Source of the DNA: Symsagittifera roscoffensis
Taxonomy: Eukaryota > Xenacoelomorpha > Acoela > Convolutidae
Length of the DNA: 64,000 bases
Assembly (NCBI RefSeq): GCF_963678635.1
Contig: NC_087069.1
Span: 13,110,651-13,174,650 of the forward strand
Direction: 5' to 3'
Positions within the stretch are counted from its first letter, which is position 1, and every line of letters starts with the position of its first letter. This document shows positions 11,541 through 24,521 of the stretch, one piece after another. A program made the position numbers and the translations under genes. The notes below the pieces were generated by a model. That model did not search any database. It was given only the letters and a program-made list of their open reading frames with translations, and was not told the DNA's origin.

Positions 11541-13668
11541 AAAAATGGGGCTAAAAACCTGTAAGGGGAGAAGCTGTAAGATCTGAGATGGATATAAAAG
11601 GTTTTGTCCATGCAGGTTGTCGGGTTAGGAAATAGAAATATTGATTGATCCTATCTGGTTGCTCAACGTAGGTTAATAAAAATCCTTGTACTGAGAACCA
11701 TTTTTTTTGTGTGTGGTTGTGTTTTGGATTGCTCATTTGTTTCATCATTGTTTTGTTGCTGAAACGAAATGTGTGAATTGGGACTGCGTTGTATATCGTT
11801 GTTTTGTTGCATGCGTTGTGCTACAGAGAGTGCTTTCCTCTATTTTTGTGGTTTATTTGTATGGGAAGATGATTTGATAAGTTGTCTAAATGTGATGGTA
11901 CTTCGGGTGCAGTAGTTGTACTGTCTTGTGGAGTTTTCTATGTGTTCGGTTTTGCGTAGCTTCACATTACATTGGCTAACTTGTGCATCGAGAAGGATGT
12001 TGCTAATTGATGTAGAGAAAATTTCAAAAACTCCTGCGAATAAGATTCTTGCTACGCTGCCTTGTCAATTGAAATATGTGTATTGAGCATGTGCTATAGA
12101 TGTTTTTAAGTATGGGGAACGGAAATTCTATAAAACTAAACTTTGCATATAAGATAGTCAGTCTTTCTAAGTTGTAATAATTCCTTCCTACAAATGCCAG
12201 GCGTTCTTTTTTCATATGTAAGAAAATAAAAATATTGATTGATGAAAAATCTTGGGGATGTTTTTTTCTCATTTTAGATAAATGTCATTCCTTAAAATAA
12301 TCTCTAATGTCCTTAAAACGTTATCAACTGTATCTTGTTTATAGATATCGCAGAAACCGGCTGCTTTGGCGAATTTTCGGAAATTTTGGTCGATTGATTG
12401 TCGTTTGATACTGTCTCTTTTTGTAAGGATTTCTTGAAACTGTTGTTTGCAAATGTGATGTTGTAAGTCTCATTTTGAAATTCTACCGATAGGTTATAGA
12501 ACTGTACTTGGGTTACAAGCTATTGCTCGGATGCTTTCGCGTGAGAATTTTTTAAAGGCAGCCTTAAGATGGGATAAAAAGTGAGAAGATTAATTTTTTT
12601 TTTGTTTGGATTATGCAGTTCTAAATTTGGGCTTTTTTGTGATCCCCGTGGAACAATTGTGCCCAAAAAAAACGTTCTTCGAAATAAGTTGTCTCACAAC
12701 GTACTGTATTTTTCATAAAGTATTGGTATTCTTTGATAACCTTTTCTGTTTTCGAATATGTATAGTTGTGAGACTTTCTTAGTACATTTGCATAATTATA
12801 ATTTGTTTTCTTTGTAGCCAAAAATTTTGAGTGGCTACCTGGTAGCATGAAACCTGAATTTGGTCCTTCGAGAACTGCTAATGCAAGAGATTGTAATATT
12901 TGTGCTTGTTCACCTATGTGATGTTGTGTTTTGAGTTCGGACAAGGACATTTCGTGTAAAAAAGATCTGCTGATAAGGTAGTCAACCTTATTGGAGAACT
13001 GCTAAAGCAGGAGATTGTAATATTTGTTCTAGTTCCCATAAACGATGTTGTGTTTTAAGTTCGGATAAGGACTTTTCGAGAAAAAATCTGCTGATATTGT
13101 AGTCAAACTTCAATGCAAAATGACCAAAGTATGTGTTACTCATCAGTGATAGTTTTTATAAACGTGTACTGTTACGATTTTTTGGTAGGAGTTTTCATCC
13201 TCTCTGTTTTGATTCGAATGTAAAATAATCAGGTTTATGAGTTTTTTCTGTTTTCAGCTCAAATATTTTTTGTTTTCAAATAGTATTTCCGAATGCTTTG
13301 TGCGAAAAAGTGTTTTTGGATATGTTTACATGCTAATTTTGTCTCAGGTTATAATTGAAAACGTGTTAATTTAAAATTTAATCCTCTTTATTTTTAAATG
13401 GATTTGAATTTGATATTTTTTTGTCAGGATGTCACTGATCGAATGGTTTGTATTGTGTAAAATACTTTGAACGTTGATCAATTTGGTATGAGCTCTAGCA
13501 AATTGAAATGTGGTGGATGTGTCTTCAGGAAACCTAACATTGGTTGCATATGTGCTCGTGGTAGGTTCGCAATGTCCTTGATCACTTTGGCAAAGTAAGC
13601 CGATTCCGTGATATAGTATGGTGTGTCATTTGTACTTTTTTAAATTGGATTTTCCAGTCGATGAACAT
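11541..13668 (-). pseudogene. Envelope glycoprotein second ORF and tail, decayed copy
   Basis: Homologous to the intact 538-aa env ORF. The segment read from 12,950 downward contains the MSLSEL... and ILQSLALAVL stretches seen around residue 240-260 of the intact protein. Reading down from 12,272 gives the membrane-anchor region (ERLTILYA). The first ATG lies at 13,666-13,668 (complement), overlapping the stop of the upstream env ORF as TAATG. After the anchor the env frame continues without interruption into the cytoplasmic-tail coding segment, unlike in the intact copy. A ~120-bp internal duplication lies around 12,870-13,110. Frameshifts elsewhere make it non-functional. Confidence 0.85.
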
Positions 13669-14640
13669 TATTTCTTGGAATCCTGACTTTTTCGTGTTTG
13701 CTGTACAGTTTTGTGGTCGTATTTTCCTAAATGAGGGATACAGTTTTTATCCTGGATATCATAAATTAATCGTCCATGCGCACTGTAATAAGGGAAAGGT
13801 TAATCCAATTTTATAGGACCTTGTTGGTGTTCAAGTTGTGCTTGGTGTGCGGAGTCTGAATGAACATAACGTTTTACTAATTTTCGATTATTGTGCTTTT
13901 TGGTTTAATCATTAGACGTTTTAAATCACTGTTACAATCGTCGGGAGCAAAAATTTTTTATCCTGGATATCATAAATAAATCGTCCATGCGCACTGTAAT
14001 AAGGGAAAGTTTAATCCAATTTTATAGGACCTTGTTGGTGTTCAAGTTGTGCTTGGTGTGCGGAGTCTGAATGAACATAACGTTTTACTAATTTTCGATT
14101 ATTGTGATTTTTGGTTTAATCATTAGACGTTTTAAATCACTGTTACAATCGTCAGGAGCAAAAATTTCTATTCTTTTCATATTACAAGTGTTACAAGTTT
14201 CACATCTAGTTTGATTCATGAACAATTCCGTTTTTGTTTGCACTTGAGATTTGGGATCAACGTTCATTCTTTTCAGAAAACTTGCCAGTGAGGGTCATAG
14301 CGCGGTCTTTTGAAAGAAGTAATTTTATAGGACCTTGTTGGTGTTCAAGTTGTGCTTGGTGTGCGGAGTCTGAATGAACATAACGTTTTACTAATTTTCG
14401 ATTATTGTGCTTTTTGGTTTAATCATTAGACGTTTTAAATCACTGTTACAATCGTCGGGACCTTTTTTTCTTTTACTTTTACTTGTGGTTCAGATTCATT
14501 TTTTGGGATCTGGTTAATCAAAAAATTGTGTAGCGTTTTTTGTTGATGATCATTGTAGTCATATTGAGTTACTAGGAGATCTTGTGATTTTGTTTGGTGT
14601 GAAAATTTATTTCGATTTCTATGTTGAAATTAAACTAGAG
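13666..14640 (-). pseudogene. Envelope N-terminal ORF, decayed copy
   Basis: Homologous to the intact 218-aa signal-peptide env ORF (54,569-55,225). The end of the frame is preserved: about 34 codons read in phase to the same AAGAAATAA stop, which overlaps the next ATG (TAATG at 13,666-13,670, complement). The 14,480-14,590 segment matches the part of the intact gene just after the signal peptide. The middle is expanded by a local repeat (13,745-14,462). Confidence 0.8.
13745..14462 (-). repeat. Local triplication inside the env N-terminal remnant, period about 211 bp
   Basis: tcctggatatcata occurs at 13,750 and 13,961 with near-identical sequence after it, and a third partial unit (from the tataggaccttgttggtg block) runs at about 14,326-14,462. 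Units differ at only a few positions, so amplification is recent compared with the decay. Confidence 0.85.
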
Positions 14641-15039
14641 TGAAAGAAATTTGTTGATAAAGTGTAAAAGTATACATGAGTACGATAGTCCTGAAAAGGG
14701 CCTGTAGAAAGTTATATAGCCTAATTTCTTTTTAGTTTATTTTTTGTATATAAAAATAATTCTATTGCAAATAAAATAAGAGGATAGTGACTGAGCAGTT
14801 TTTTTTGAACAGTTGAAGTAGATAATTGGTGAATTTAACATGTTTTTTTTTTCAATTTAAGAACTAAAATTTCATGTGAAAGTGATTGAATGTTATTTTA
14901 TAAAAATCGTTTCTGTTTTGTATTCTATTTAATTACCAATTATTTTAAAAATTTATTTTTTGTTTCTTAGTCTATTTGATACTCAATTAATTGCAAGATA
15001 CTTTCGAGCTGTAATCCAAATAGAGGAAGTGGTGCTACA

Positions 15040-15765
15040 ATTGAATTCAAATCTAGGCGTAGGGGTTACTTGTGTTTTGTAATTCCGCATGTCTATCTAT
15101 CAATTGATTTGGAAAAATTTGTTGAAAAAGTGTTCATGGTGTTAAACCTGTTACCGAAGGTGTTGATGGGAAAGATAGTGTTTCTGGTAATGTTAAGATT
15201 GTATCTGGGAAAATTTCAATTGGTTCATTTTCATGGTTTGGTTTACCCTGAGTAAACGTATATTTCATCAAATGGGGGAGTCTATGTGAAGAAGTTGTGG
15301 AATTGAAGAGATTTCCTTATTTTGCTTAGACTTTAATGCTAAACCTTGGTAATTGGATGGAGTGTTGGGTGTATTTTGTTGCGATGTTTAATTTATCTGT
15401 GGTGGAGTGCTTCGTATTATATTCCTTAAAAGGTCTAGGGGGGTCGATTTGGGTGTTGAGGGTATGTTGAATTGGACTCTTGGAATTGATAGGGTCACAT
15501 TTCGTCGTGGGTGATTTATTTGTCGGTAGATGGTGGAAGTTGGGTTGTGGTTTTGACTTGGATGTCTTGCTCAATTAAGTCTTTTCGTAGTGATGGGTAT
15601 ATAAATCTTGTTGGTTCGTACGGTGGTTTGGCTAGGATGCATACTGGGCTGGTTCTAATGGTTCTGGCAATGTTGCAAGTCTTTCTTTAAAAGAATATGG
15701 GTTTTCTATCTAAGTTATACAAGGAGATGATTAGGATTGGTTTGATTGACTTGTTGCAACTGTTG
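15040..15765 (-). pseudogene. Pro/Ser/Thr-rich accessory ORF remnant (unit A)
   Basis: The reverse complement aligns with the ATG-less 378-codon frame of the intact element (53,445-54,581). Examples are the stretch encoding a LSEPLEPV-like block in the intact copy (near 15,650 here) and the block around 54,090-54,190 (near 15,120-15,200 here). Conservation of the order small ORFs, P/S/T-rich frame, env indicates that this accessory gene belongs to the family. Stops and indels present. Confidence 0.75.
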
Positions 15766-15779
15766 ACTGGGGAGTTTTG

Positions 15780-16290
15780 CGTAGTTTTATGGATAGGGAA
15801 TTTTTTATCAAGGATGAGTCAGCAATTTTGGTTTTTGATCTTTTAATTTTTTCCATGGGTTGGTTTAACTTTGTGTTACTATTAAAACAATTGCTAGAAG
15901 AAACACAATTATCCTTCATTCATTATACTTGTATTGGGTCAGGGTGAGGGAAGCTATTAAAATGAAAAAAATGATGAAAAGCATCAAAAATTTTTTATGT
16001 TTTTCAAATTTTGTATCGTTTAGAAGAAAAGATCTTTATCACTAACCTATGGTTAGTTGTTCGAAGGTTTGGGAAAGAGAAAAAATATGTTTGAAAAAGC
16101 AAAAAATTTCAAATTGTGTACGAAAAACTATAAAACTGATTATTATAAAAACCAAAAGGTTTTAAGGTTGCAAAAATGTAAGACAAGGGTAAAATTTACT
16201 GAAAAAAGTTATTGCTTGCTTAAAAAATTGTATGAATGAGTTTAAAATGATCAATTGATTAAAGTATTGCCTTTGGAATCCTCTCAAATT
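15780..16290 (-). pseudogene. Small hydrophobic ORF remnants (unit A)
   Basis: The complement matches the intact 53,024-53,439 region. The TGA that ends the first small ORF is kept (gtgataaag in the complement near 16,035), but the overlapping ATG of the second ORF is GTG here. The segment encoding the second hydrophobic stretch (ctagcaat...) is recognisable near 15,890-15,920. Confidence 0.6.
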
Positions 16291-16299
16291 TATCAAAAT

Positions 16300-17045
16300 T
16301 TTATATAGTGGGGTCAAATTTTTTATTCATTTTTGACAGGTTGTCTGGGTATGAAGAGGTTTGGGTGAAGCGAAGTCTGTAGTTTTTATTGTAAGGTTTC
16401 TAATTCTTGTTTTAATTTACGGGAACATTAAGGTTTTCTGAATTAGGTTGTTTTTAGGCTGGGCGAACATACAACTTTTTTAATTAAGGCTTTCGTTTTT
16501 TTCTTCTGGTGATTATCGGGATCTAATTATACTCAATCCAATTGTTAGTTTTTGTATCGAAGGATTGAAGGGAATTGAAACTTTTATAATATTTCCACTT
16601 CAGTTGTCAAGTAAAAGTGTTTAGCTTCTTTGACACGGATGTCTTTCAGTTGAGTAATATTTCTAGTTCATTTTGGAATTTTTTTTGGAGTTATTACTCT
16701 AATATTACTAGTGGTGTTGAATAAAGAAAGAGTAAACTTCAAGTGATCGAAATTTCAAGTATCCTTTCTAAGACTTATGAAAATTGGAGATAGAGTACCA
16801 AATAATACCTTTTTTATAGTTTGTTCAAATATATGTTGAAAATAAATGTTTTGAAATAATCAATGATTGTACTAATTAATAAGAAGGTTAATGGAGTTCT
16901 ACTTTCTACATTATTTTAGATTGGGGAAAAATATTTTTCTATATGTTTTTGTTGATTTCGAAGGATAGAAGGGGGTTGAAATTTCAAAAGATTTCCAATT
17001 CAGTTGTCAAGTAAAATTGTTTAGCTTTTTTGACACGGATGTCTT
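16300..17045 (-). repeat. Decayed gag-pol tail region with ~395-bp tandem repeat
   Basis: gttgtcaagtaaaa...gacacggatgtctttt occurs near 16,605 and again near 17,000. The same pair occurs in unit B near 20,650 and 21,050. T-rich on the + strand, consistent with A-rich retroelement coding DNA on the - strand, but the exact domain could not be assigned. Confidence 0.5.
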
Positions 17046-18360
17046 TTAGTTAATTTTGTAGTTTTTGTTAATTTCGGAGTCACAATGGTTGTTTTTGTTG
17101 AGATTTTTCTTTAATGCGAATGTAAGAGTTTGTTCTCGTAAGTTGTGATTTGACCTTAGTTTTGCCGCTACTTTTTCATGAGGTTTTCCTGACATGATTT
17201 TGGTTTTATCAATGGGTGATTGTAGTACATTGTTTGAAAAGTCAGACATTTCAAGACTTTCATATTCACTGTTTCACTTGATAAAAGTATGTTTTCTATT
17301 AGAACTCTCAAAACAAAAGTTTTTTCGTGGTGTTTTTTAATTAATGTCCTGCTAATTTATTTGTATCAATTAGAAGTTATTTTTGTATTAAAGGGAGGGT
17401 TTTGTTTCGTTGCGGGGTTTATTCATGTATTTTTGTTTGTGTGTTGTTTTTCATCCATGCTAAATCTGATATAGGTTTAAATTTTTTTCCTAAAAAGTCA
17501 ACCTCGTAATGATTTTTTGGCATAAAAAAGAATTTGGAAAGTTTTTTGATAATTCAAAATCAGAGCCAATTTTCATTGCATATATACATTTTTTTTCGAG
17601 GTGATGTTATCTTCTTAGCGCAAGCAAAACTGAAGGTTTTGTGGTAATTATTACGTTGTTTTTCGTGTAAAAAATTCTGGTGCTGAATTTCAATTGAGTT
17701 TAGAAATTTCATTAAAATTAGTTGAAATCCATATGGTTAGCATTAGACTATGTTTAAAATTAAAGAAAATAGGTTTGTGATCTGGAAAAAGGATTGTAAG
17801 ATTTGTCAATCCTAAGGTTGAAAGTTCATTTTCTGTTATGGTATGAAGTGTAGCTGTACATTCTCTCAAAAATGTAGGGAATCTTAGTTCAGCTTGTGTA
17901 GATATTTTTGAAATTGCGGACGGCAATTTTTTTGTATTTGTTCCTTGATGGGATTGCAAAATTGCTTCACCAATTCCAAAATTGGATGCGTCAGACATGT
18001 TGTAAAATAGTTGAGATAGATCTGGATAGTGTTTGATATTTGTTCGGTTAAAACTGATCCTAGTTCATTAAAGAATTTTGATGCACTAGGGTCCAAATAA
18101 ATTTGTTTTGATGACATTTTATGTTCAAAAACAATCGAAGAGTTCTTGGAGTCTCACTTTGTTAGAAAATTGTTGAACATTTAAAATATGATGAAGAAGT
18201 TTTACGCGGCTATGGAAAAAATAATCTGGAGCTTTTCTCATCTTTTCGTTGAGCAAATTTTGATGATAAAAAATCTAAAACTTTGAACACTTCTTGTTTT
18301 GTTTGTGATTGTATGAAAACATCGTTTTTTTATATAAAAACGTTTTTCGATGTGCAAAAA
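17046..18360 (-). pseudogene. RT, RNase H and linker remnant (unit A)
   Basis: Read on the complement from 18,360 downward: an RT block matching the intact YLDD region (gatgttttcatacaatcaca), an RNase H block with LTEQISNTI-like and GIGEAILQSH-like residues (18,117 to about 17,690), and the post-RNase H linker (17,470-17,290). The integrase is missing from this unit. The RT block abuts a P/S/T-rich ORF fragment at ~18,360, which is not the normal gene order and marks a tandem-duplication junction. Confidence 0.8.
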
Positions 18361-18790
18361 TGAGTTCCAATCTAGGTGTAGGAGTTAACTTGTGTTTTTT
18401 ATTTCTTGATATATATCGTTGTATTGAATTGGAAAGTTTGTTGGAAAACTTTTTAATGGTGTTAAATCTGTTACCGAAGGTGTTGACTGCAAAGATAGTG
18501 TTTCTATTAATGAGAAGACTTTCCTCGGAAACTTTCTATTCTTTCATTTAACATGGTTTGATTTGCCTTGAATTAACGTAGAGTTGATTCAATGGGGGAG
18601 TCTATCTGAGGAAGTGGTCTGATTGAATAGATTTTCTATAATTAGCTCGGATTTTGGTGTTGAACCTAGGAATCGGATAGAATACTGACTGTAAAATGTT
18701 CCGATGTTGAATTTACAGGTGGAGGAGTGCTTTGTATTGTGTTATCACTTTGCTGTAGTGATGATTAAATAATATATGTTGGTTCGTACT
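18361..18790 (-). pseudogene. P/S/T-rich accessory ORF remnant at repeat junction
   Basis: Similar to 15,040-15,330 and 24,063-24,490: shared ctaggtgtagg, ttaccgaaggtgttga and aatgggggagtctatctgagg blocks. It sits upstream of RT only because of the tandem rearrangement. Confidence 0.7.
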
Positions 18791-18814
18791 TGGTTCAATA
18801 ATAAAAACTGGGAT

Positions 18815-19325
18815 ACGTTAGTGTGACACCTGCTCGAGTGGTGTAGTCCTTTGCGGTGGCATTCGCTACCCCGGTTTATCCTGAGGATTCGGTCTGAGCT
18901 TTTGAAATGTCTCGAGGTTATTTGTATTTCCTAATGCCTGCGCGATGTACTGGATCATGTGCTTCCAGTATGGCAACGACGGTTCATCAAACGAGGCCAT
19001 TTTTTCAAACGTCAAACGTTTCTTTGCCCAGTGCTTAAAGACGTAAGTGCGAACCTTGGGGAGCCTTGCTTCGGCAAATGCAAGCCTTGGGGGATACTCG
19101 ACATTTTTGTACTATGCTTGCCCCGTCTGGATACGGCCTTGAAAGCCGTCAGACTAAGTGCCATTAGTAGTCTCGCAGGTCTTCGGATAGAGACGACTAT
19201 TGGTACAACTTTCTGTGTTAGTGGAGACCAGAAACGGGGAACTGTGTTTTACAAAACCCCCTGATGTTGAGAAAGCTATTTGTGGAAAATGGGTGCCATA
19301 AATGCTAACAGCCACAATGATTTTG
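18815..19325 (+). other. GC-richer island, copy 1 (possible tRNA-derived SINE or structured RNA gene)
   Basis: About 500 bp clearly richer in G+C than everything around it and not part of the intact retroelement. It starts near an A-box-like tggtgtagtcc (about 18,838) and has a weak B-box-like ggattcggtct about 50 bp on, the spacing of tRNA-type promoters. Several stem-loops are visible, such as tagtctc/gagacgacta around 19,170-19,202. A 101-codon + frame is open here and in copy 2, but I see no protein family and treat it as incidental. Identity unknown. Confidence 0.4.
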
Positions 19326-19329
19326 TGGA

Positions 19330-20300
19330 GCCTATGAGGTAAAAAAGTTGTGGGATTGAAGAGATTTTCCTTATTTTGCTTAGACTTTATTGCTAAACCT
19401 TGGTAATTGGATGGAGTGTTGGGTGTATTTTGTTGCGATGTTTAATTTAACTGTGGTGGAGTGCTTCGTATTATATTCCTTAAAAGGTCTAGGGGGGTCG
19501 ATTTGGGTATTGAGGGTATGTTGAATTGGACTCTTGGAATTGATAGGGTCGAATTTCGTCGTGGGTGATTTATTTGTCGGTAGATGGTGGAAGTTGGGTT
19601 GTGATTTTGATTTGGATGTCTTGCTCAATTAAGTCTTTTCGTAGTGATGGGTACATACATCTTGTTGGTTCGTACTGTGGTTTGGCTAGGATGCATACTG
19701 GGCTGGTTCTAATGGTTCTGGCAATGTTGCAAGTCTTTCTTTAAAAGTATATGGGTTTCTATCTAAGTTATACAAGGAGATGATTAGGATTGGTTTGATT
19801 GACATGTTGCAGGTGTTGACTGGGGACTTTTGCGTAGTTTTATGGATAGGGAATTTTTTATCAAGGATGGATCAGCAATTTTGGTTTTTGATCTTTTAAT
19901 TTAGTCAATGGGTTGGTTTAAATGTGTGTTACTATTAAAAACATTGCTAGATGAAATGCAATTATCCTTCATTCATTATACTTGTCATGGGTCAGGGTGA
20001 GGGAAGCTATTAAAATGAGAAAAATGATGAAAAGCATCAAAATTTTTTTATGTTTTTCAAATTTTGTATCGTTTAGAAGAAAAGATGTTTATCACTAAAC
20101 TATGGTTAGTTGTTCGAAGGTTTGGGAAAGAGAAAAAATATGTTTGAAAGAGCAAAAAATTTGAAATTGTGTACGAAAAACTATAAAACTGATTATTATA
20201 AAAACCAAAATGTTTTACGGTTGCAAAAATGTAAGGCAAGGGTAAAATTTACAGAAGAAAGATATTGCTTGCTAAAAGAAATTGTATGAATGAGTTTAAA
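19330..20300 (-). pseudogene. P/S/T-rich and small hydrophobic ORF remnants (unit B)
   Basis: More than 90% similar by eye to 15,290-16,290, including identical lesions, so it is a duplicate of unit A and not a separate insertion. The complement of 20,239-20,057 is a Phe-rich hydrophobic frame in the place of the intact small membrane ORFs. Confidence 0.75.
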
Positions 20301-20639
20301 ATGATCAATTTATTAGAATTTTGCGTTTGGAATCCTCTCAAATTTATCAAAATTTTATATAGTGGGGTCAAATTGTTTATTCATTTTTGACAGGTTGGCT
20401 GGGTATGAAGAGTTTTGGGTGAAGCAAAGTCTGTAGTTTTTATTGTAAGTTTCTAATTCTTGTTTTAGAACATTACGGTTTTCTGAATTAGGTTGTTTTC
20501 AGGCTGGGCGAACATACAACTTTTTCAATTAAGTTTTTCGTTTTTTTTCTTCTGGTGATTATCGGAATCTAATTATACTCAATCCAATTGTTAGTTTTTG
20601 TATCGAAAAATTGAAGGGAATTGAAACTTTTATAATATT

Positions 20640-21370
20640 TCCAATTCAGATGTCAAGTAAAAGTGTTTAGCTTCTTTGACACGGATATCTTTCAGTTGAG
20701 TAATATTTCTAGTTCATTTTGGAATTTTTTTTGGAGTTATTACTCTAATATTACTAGTGGTGTTGAATAAAGAAAGAGTAAACTTCAAGTGATCGAAATT
20801 TCAAGTATCCTTTCTAAGACTTATGAAAATTGGAGATAGAGTACCAAATAATACCTTTTTTATAGTTTGTTCAAATATATGATGAAAATAAATGTTTTGA
20901 AATAATCAATGATTGTACTAATTAATAAGAAGGTTAATGGAGTTCTACTTTCTACATTATTTTAGATTGGGGAAAAATATTTTTCTATATGTTTTTGTTG
21001 ATTTCGAAGGATAGAAGGGGGTTGAAATTTCAAAAGATTTCCAATTCAGTTGTCAAGTAACATTGTTTAGCTTTTTTGACACGGATGTCTTTTAGTTAAA
21101 GTAATATTTCTAGTTCATTTTGGAATTTTTTTGGAGTTATTACTCTAATATTACTACTGGTGTTGAATAAAGAGTGTGCAAACTTCAACTGATCGATATT
21201 TCAAGTACCCTTTCTAAAAATAGTAAAAATTGGAGATGGAGTACCGACTAACATCTATTTGATTGTTTGTCCAAGTATATTATGAAAATAAATGTTTTGA
21301 AATAATCAATGATTGTACTAATTATTAAGAAAGTTAATGGAGTTCTGCTATCTGCAATATTTTAGATTGG
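20640..21370 (-). repeat. ~400-bp tandem repeat inside unit B
   Basis: The tgtcaagtaa...cacggat...gagttattactctaatattacta block occurs at about 20,650 and 21,050 and runs for ~320 bp each time, with the second copy more diverged. Confidence 0.75.
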
Positions 21371-21379
21371 GGAATATTA

Positions 21380-24062
21380 ATTTTTTATATGTTTTTGGTT
21401 GATTTCGGAGTCACAATGGTTGTTTTTGTTGTAATTTTTCCTTTAATGAATGCGAGTGTTAGAGTTTGTTCTCGTTGTGGTTTGACCTTAGTTTTGCAGA
21501 TGCTTTTTATGAGGTTTTTCTGATATGATTTTCGTTTTATCAATGGGTGACTGTAACAGTTTGTTTGAAAGGTCAGTTTTTTTAGGATCATTTTTGCTTT
21601 GTGGTGTATCAACAATAGGAAATCCTTTAAAAGATTATAAATGAGTTAGCTCGCAAAGAGCTTATTCTTTGATGTAGAATACGGTGAAAGCTTTCTTCTG
21701 TATTGTGTTGTTTCTCTTTTTTGATCGATTATTTTGTAAGTGACATATGCGTGTTTATCTATCATTCGATATGGGCTTTTTTTAACAGATTGTCCTTTTT
21801 CTGAGATTTTTTTCTTTATTGTAAAAACTGAAAATGAAACAAACTTTTCTATTCCAAGATCTGAGGCTGATGTGAAGAAGCAATTCTTTCGGGATTGAAT
21901 CTTTTGTCTCCGTAATTTTTTTGCAATTCTTTGATTTTTTTTGTCTGTGCTTAAAACCAAGATTGTGTGGTTGCCGGAAGCTAAATTTTTTTTATGCGAG
22001 GTGTCAACATAAATTTCATCATGATTATTAGGTGTTGAAGCTTTTTAAACCAATTCTTTGGTTGGTTGACAATGATCTTATTCATTTTTTGAGAAAAATG
22101 CCCTGATCATTATTGTTTTACGTGGTTCTTGATTAAAAACTATTTCCTTAGGTTACAATTTAATTGTTGTAGTTATTTGAGAAATATAATCCAGTGGAAA
22201 TAAGTTTATGTCTGATGACCATTTAGTAGTTTATTATCATGCCCGTTAATAATACAACGGGGTTACTTGTGTAAAAAACAATTCATACCATTAACTAGTC
22301 CTTTTGTCCATGGATCACTTGAGGTTCTAGTTTTGTTGTTTGATGATATATAGATTAATGGCCAGTAACAAGAATTTTGCGTTATCCAAATTTTGCTTCT
22401 CATTGTTCATTGAGTGTTGTGCAAGCATAGTAAGGATTAAATGTGTAATTGCGTCTCCAGGGAACATTTTGTATGAATTACCTTCTGAGGACTTTTGCTT
22501 AAAGTTAAATTGGGTTTGATATCAAATGAGACTCTGTGGTTGAAAAATATCTTTTGTCATTTAAAATCTTGTCTTTCTGCAATACGTTTTCGATTTTGGC
22601 AGGATTTATTTAATTGATATATCGATCTTCGTTGCAATGAAATTTACTTCATATTGCTGCATCTAGAAAGTAAAAAATTTGTGTGAAATTATGATATGTT
22701 TTTTTTTTCTGATCCAGTATGTTATTTTGTGTTTAAGAAGAGTGATCTAGGAAAAGAAATTGGGATTAGACTTACTAGTATGCAGAGTACATTCAAACTG
22801 TGTTATGTTTCTCCCATAGATCGGTGTTTTCGTTAACTTTGGTATTTTTAGTTTTTTGAAAGTATCTAAAAAAAATTTATGTTTACTAGATTGTTTATAT
22901 TGGCTGAAGCATGTTTGGTTTTTGTTTTGTAATAATTTATTCTGGCTGGCGTTTTACAGAGTCAAGACTTTCATATTCACTGTTTCCCTTGATAAAAGTA
23001 TGTTTTCTATTGGAACTCTCAAAACAAAAGTTTTTTCATGGTGTTTTTTAAATAATGTCCTGCAAAATTATTTGTATCAATTAGATGTTCCTTTTCTATT
23101 AAAGGGAAGGTTTTGTTACGTTGCGGGGTTTGTTCATGTATTTTCGTTTGTGTGTTGTTTTTCATCCATGCTAAATCTGATATAGGTTTAAATTGTTTTC
23201 CTTAAAAACCAACTTCGTAAAGATTTTCTTGGCATAATAAAGAATTTGGAAAGTTTTTTGATAATTCAAAATCAGAGCCAAGTTTGATTGCATGTATACA
23301 TTTTTTTCGTGGTGATGTTATCTTTTCAGCGAGAGAAAAACTTTAGTTTTTGTGGTAATTCTTATGTTGTTTTTTGTGAAAAAAATTCTAGTGCTGAATT
23401 TCAATTGAGTTTAGAATTTTCATTAAAATTAGTTGAAATCCATATGGTTAGGTTTAGACTATGTGTAAAAATAAGGACAATAGGTTTGTGATCGGGAAAT
23501 AGGACTGTAAGATTTTTCGATCCTGAGGTTGAAAATTCATCTTCTGTTATGGTATGAATTGGAGCTCTACAATCTCTCAAAATTGTAGGGAATCTTAGTT
23601 CTACTTGTGTAGATATTTTTGAATTTGCGAATGACAATTTTTGTATTTGTTCCTTGACGGGATTGCAAAAATGTTTCGCCAATTCCAAAATTGGATGCGT
23701 CAGACATGTTGTAAAATAGTTGAGATGGATCTGGATAGTGTTTGATATTTGTTCGGTTAAAACTGCTCGTAGTTCATTAAAGAATTTTGATGCACTAGGG
23801 TCCAAACAAATTGTTTTGTTGACATTTTATTTTCGGAAACGATCGAAGAGTTCTTGGAGTCTGACTTTGTTAGAAAGTTGTTGAAAGTTTAAAATATGAT
23901 GAAGAAGTTTTACGCGGCTATGGAAAACTAATCTGGAGCTTTTCTCACCTTTTCGTTGAGCAAATTTTGATGATCAAAAATCTAAAATTTTGAACACTTC
24001 TTGTTTTGTTTCTGATTGTATGAAAACATCGTTTTTTTATATGAAAACGTTTTTTGATGTCA
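21380..24062 (-). pseudogene. RT, RNase H and integrase remnant (unit B)
   Basis: The most complete pol remnant on this strand. Complement blocks in order: RT YLDD-type block near 24,030; RNase H with LTEQISNTI-like residues (23,805-23,401); post-RNase H linker (23,180-22,980); the integrase third-acid region near 22,300 (tggacaaaaggactagttaatggtatga matches the intact LVEGM segment); the integrase C-terminal region with ASDLGI and VTYKIID (21,960-21,646). Frameshifts and stops throughout. Confidence 0.8.
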
Positions 24063-24500
24063 AAAATGAGTTCCAATCTAGGTGTAGGAGTTAACTTGTG
24101 GTTTTTATTTCTTGATCTATATCGTTGTATTGAATTGGAAAGTTTGTTGGAAAACTTTTTAATGGTGTTAAATCTGTTACCGAAGTTGTTGACTGCAAAG
24201 ATAGTGTTTCTATTAATGAGAAGATTTTTCTCGGAAACTTTCTATTCTTTCATTTAACATGGTTTGATTTGCCTTGAATTAACGTAGAGTTGATTCAATG
24301 GGGGAGTCTATCTGAGGAAGTGGTCTGATTGAATAGATTTTCTATAATTAGCTCGGATTTTGGTGTTGAACCTAGGAATCGGATAGAATACTGACTGTAA
24401 AATGTTCCGATGTTGAATTTACAGGTGGAGGGGTGCTTTGTATTGTATTATCACTTTGCTGTAGTGATGATTAAATAATATATGTTGGTTCGTACTTGAT
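24063..24500 (-). pseudogene. P/S/T-rich accessory ORF remnant at second repeat junction
   Basis: Near-duplicate of 18,361-18,790 in sequence and position relative to the RT block, confirming that the block is a tandem unit of about 5.7 kb. Confidence 0.75.
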
Positions 24501-24521
24501 TCAATATTAAATGTTGGGATA

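Noticed and set aside
13745..14462. CRISPR or satellite array
   Set aside because: Units of ~211 bp without spacers, lying inside a recognisable env remnant, so it is a local duplication.
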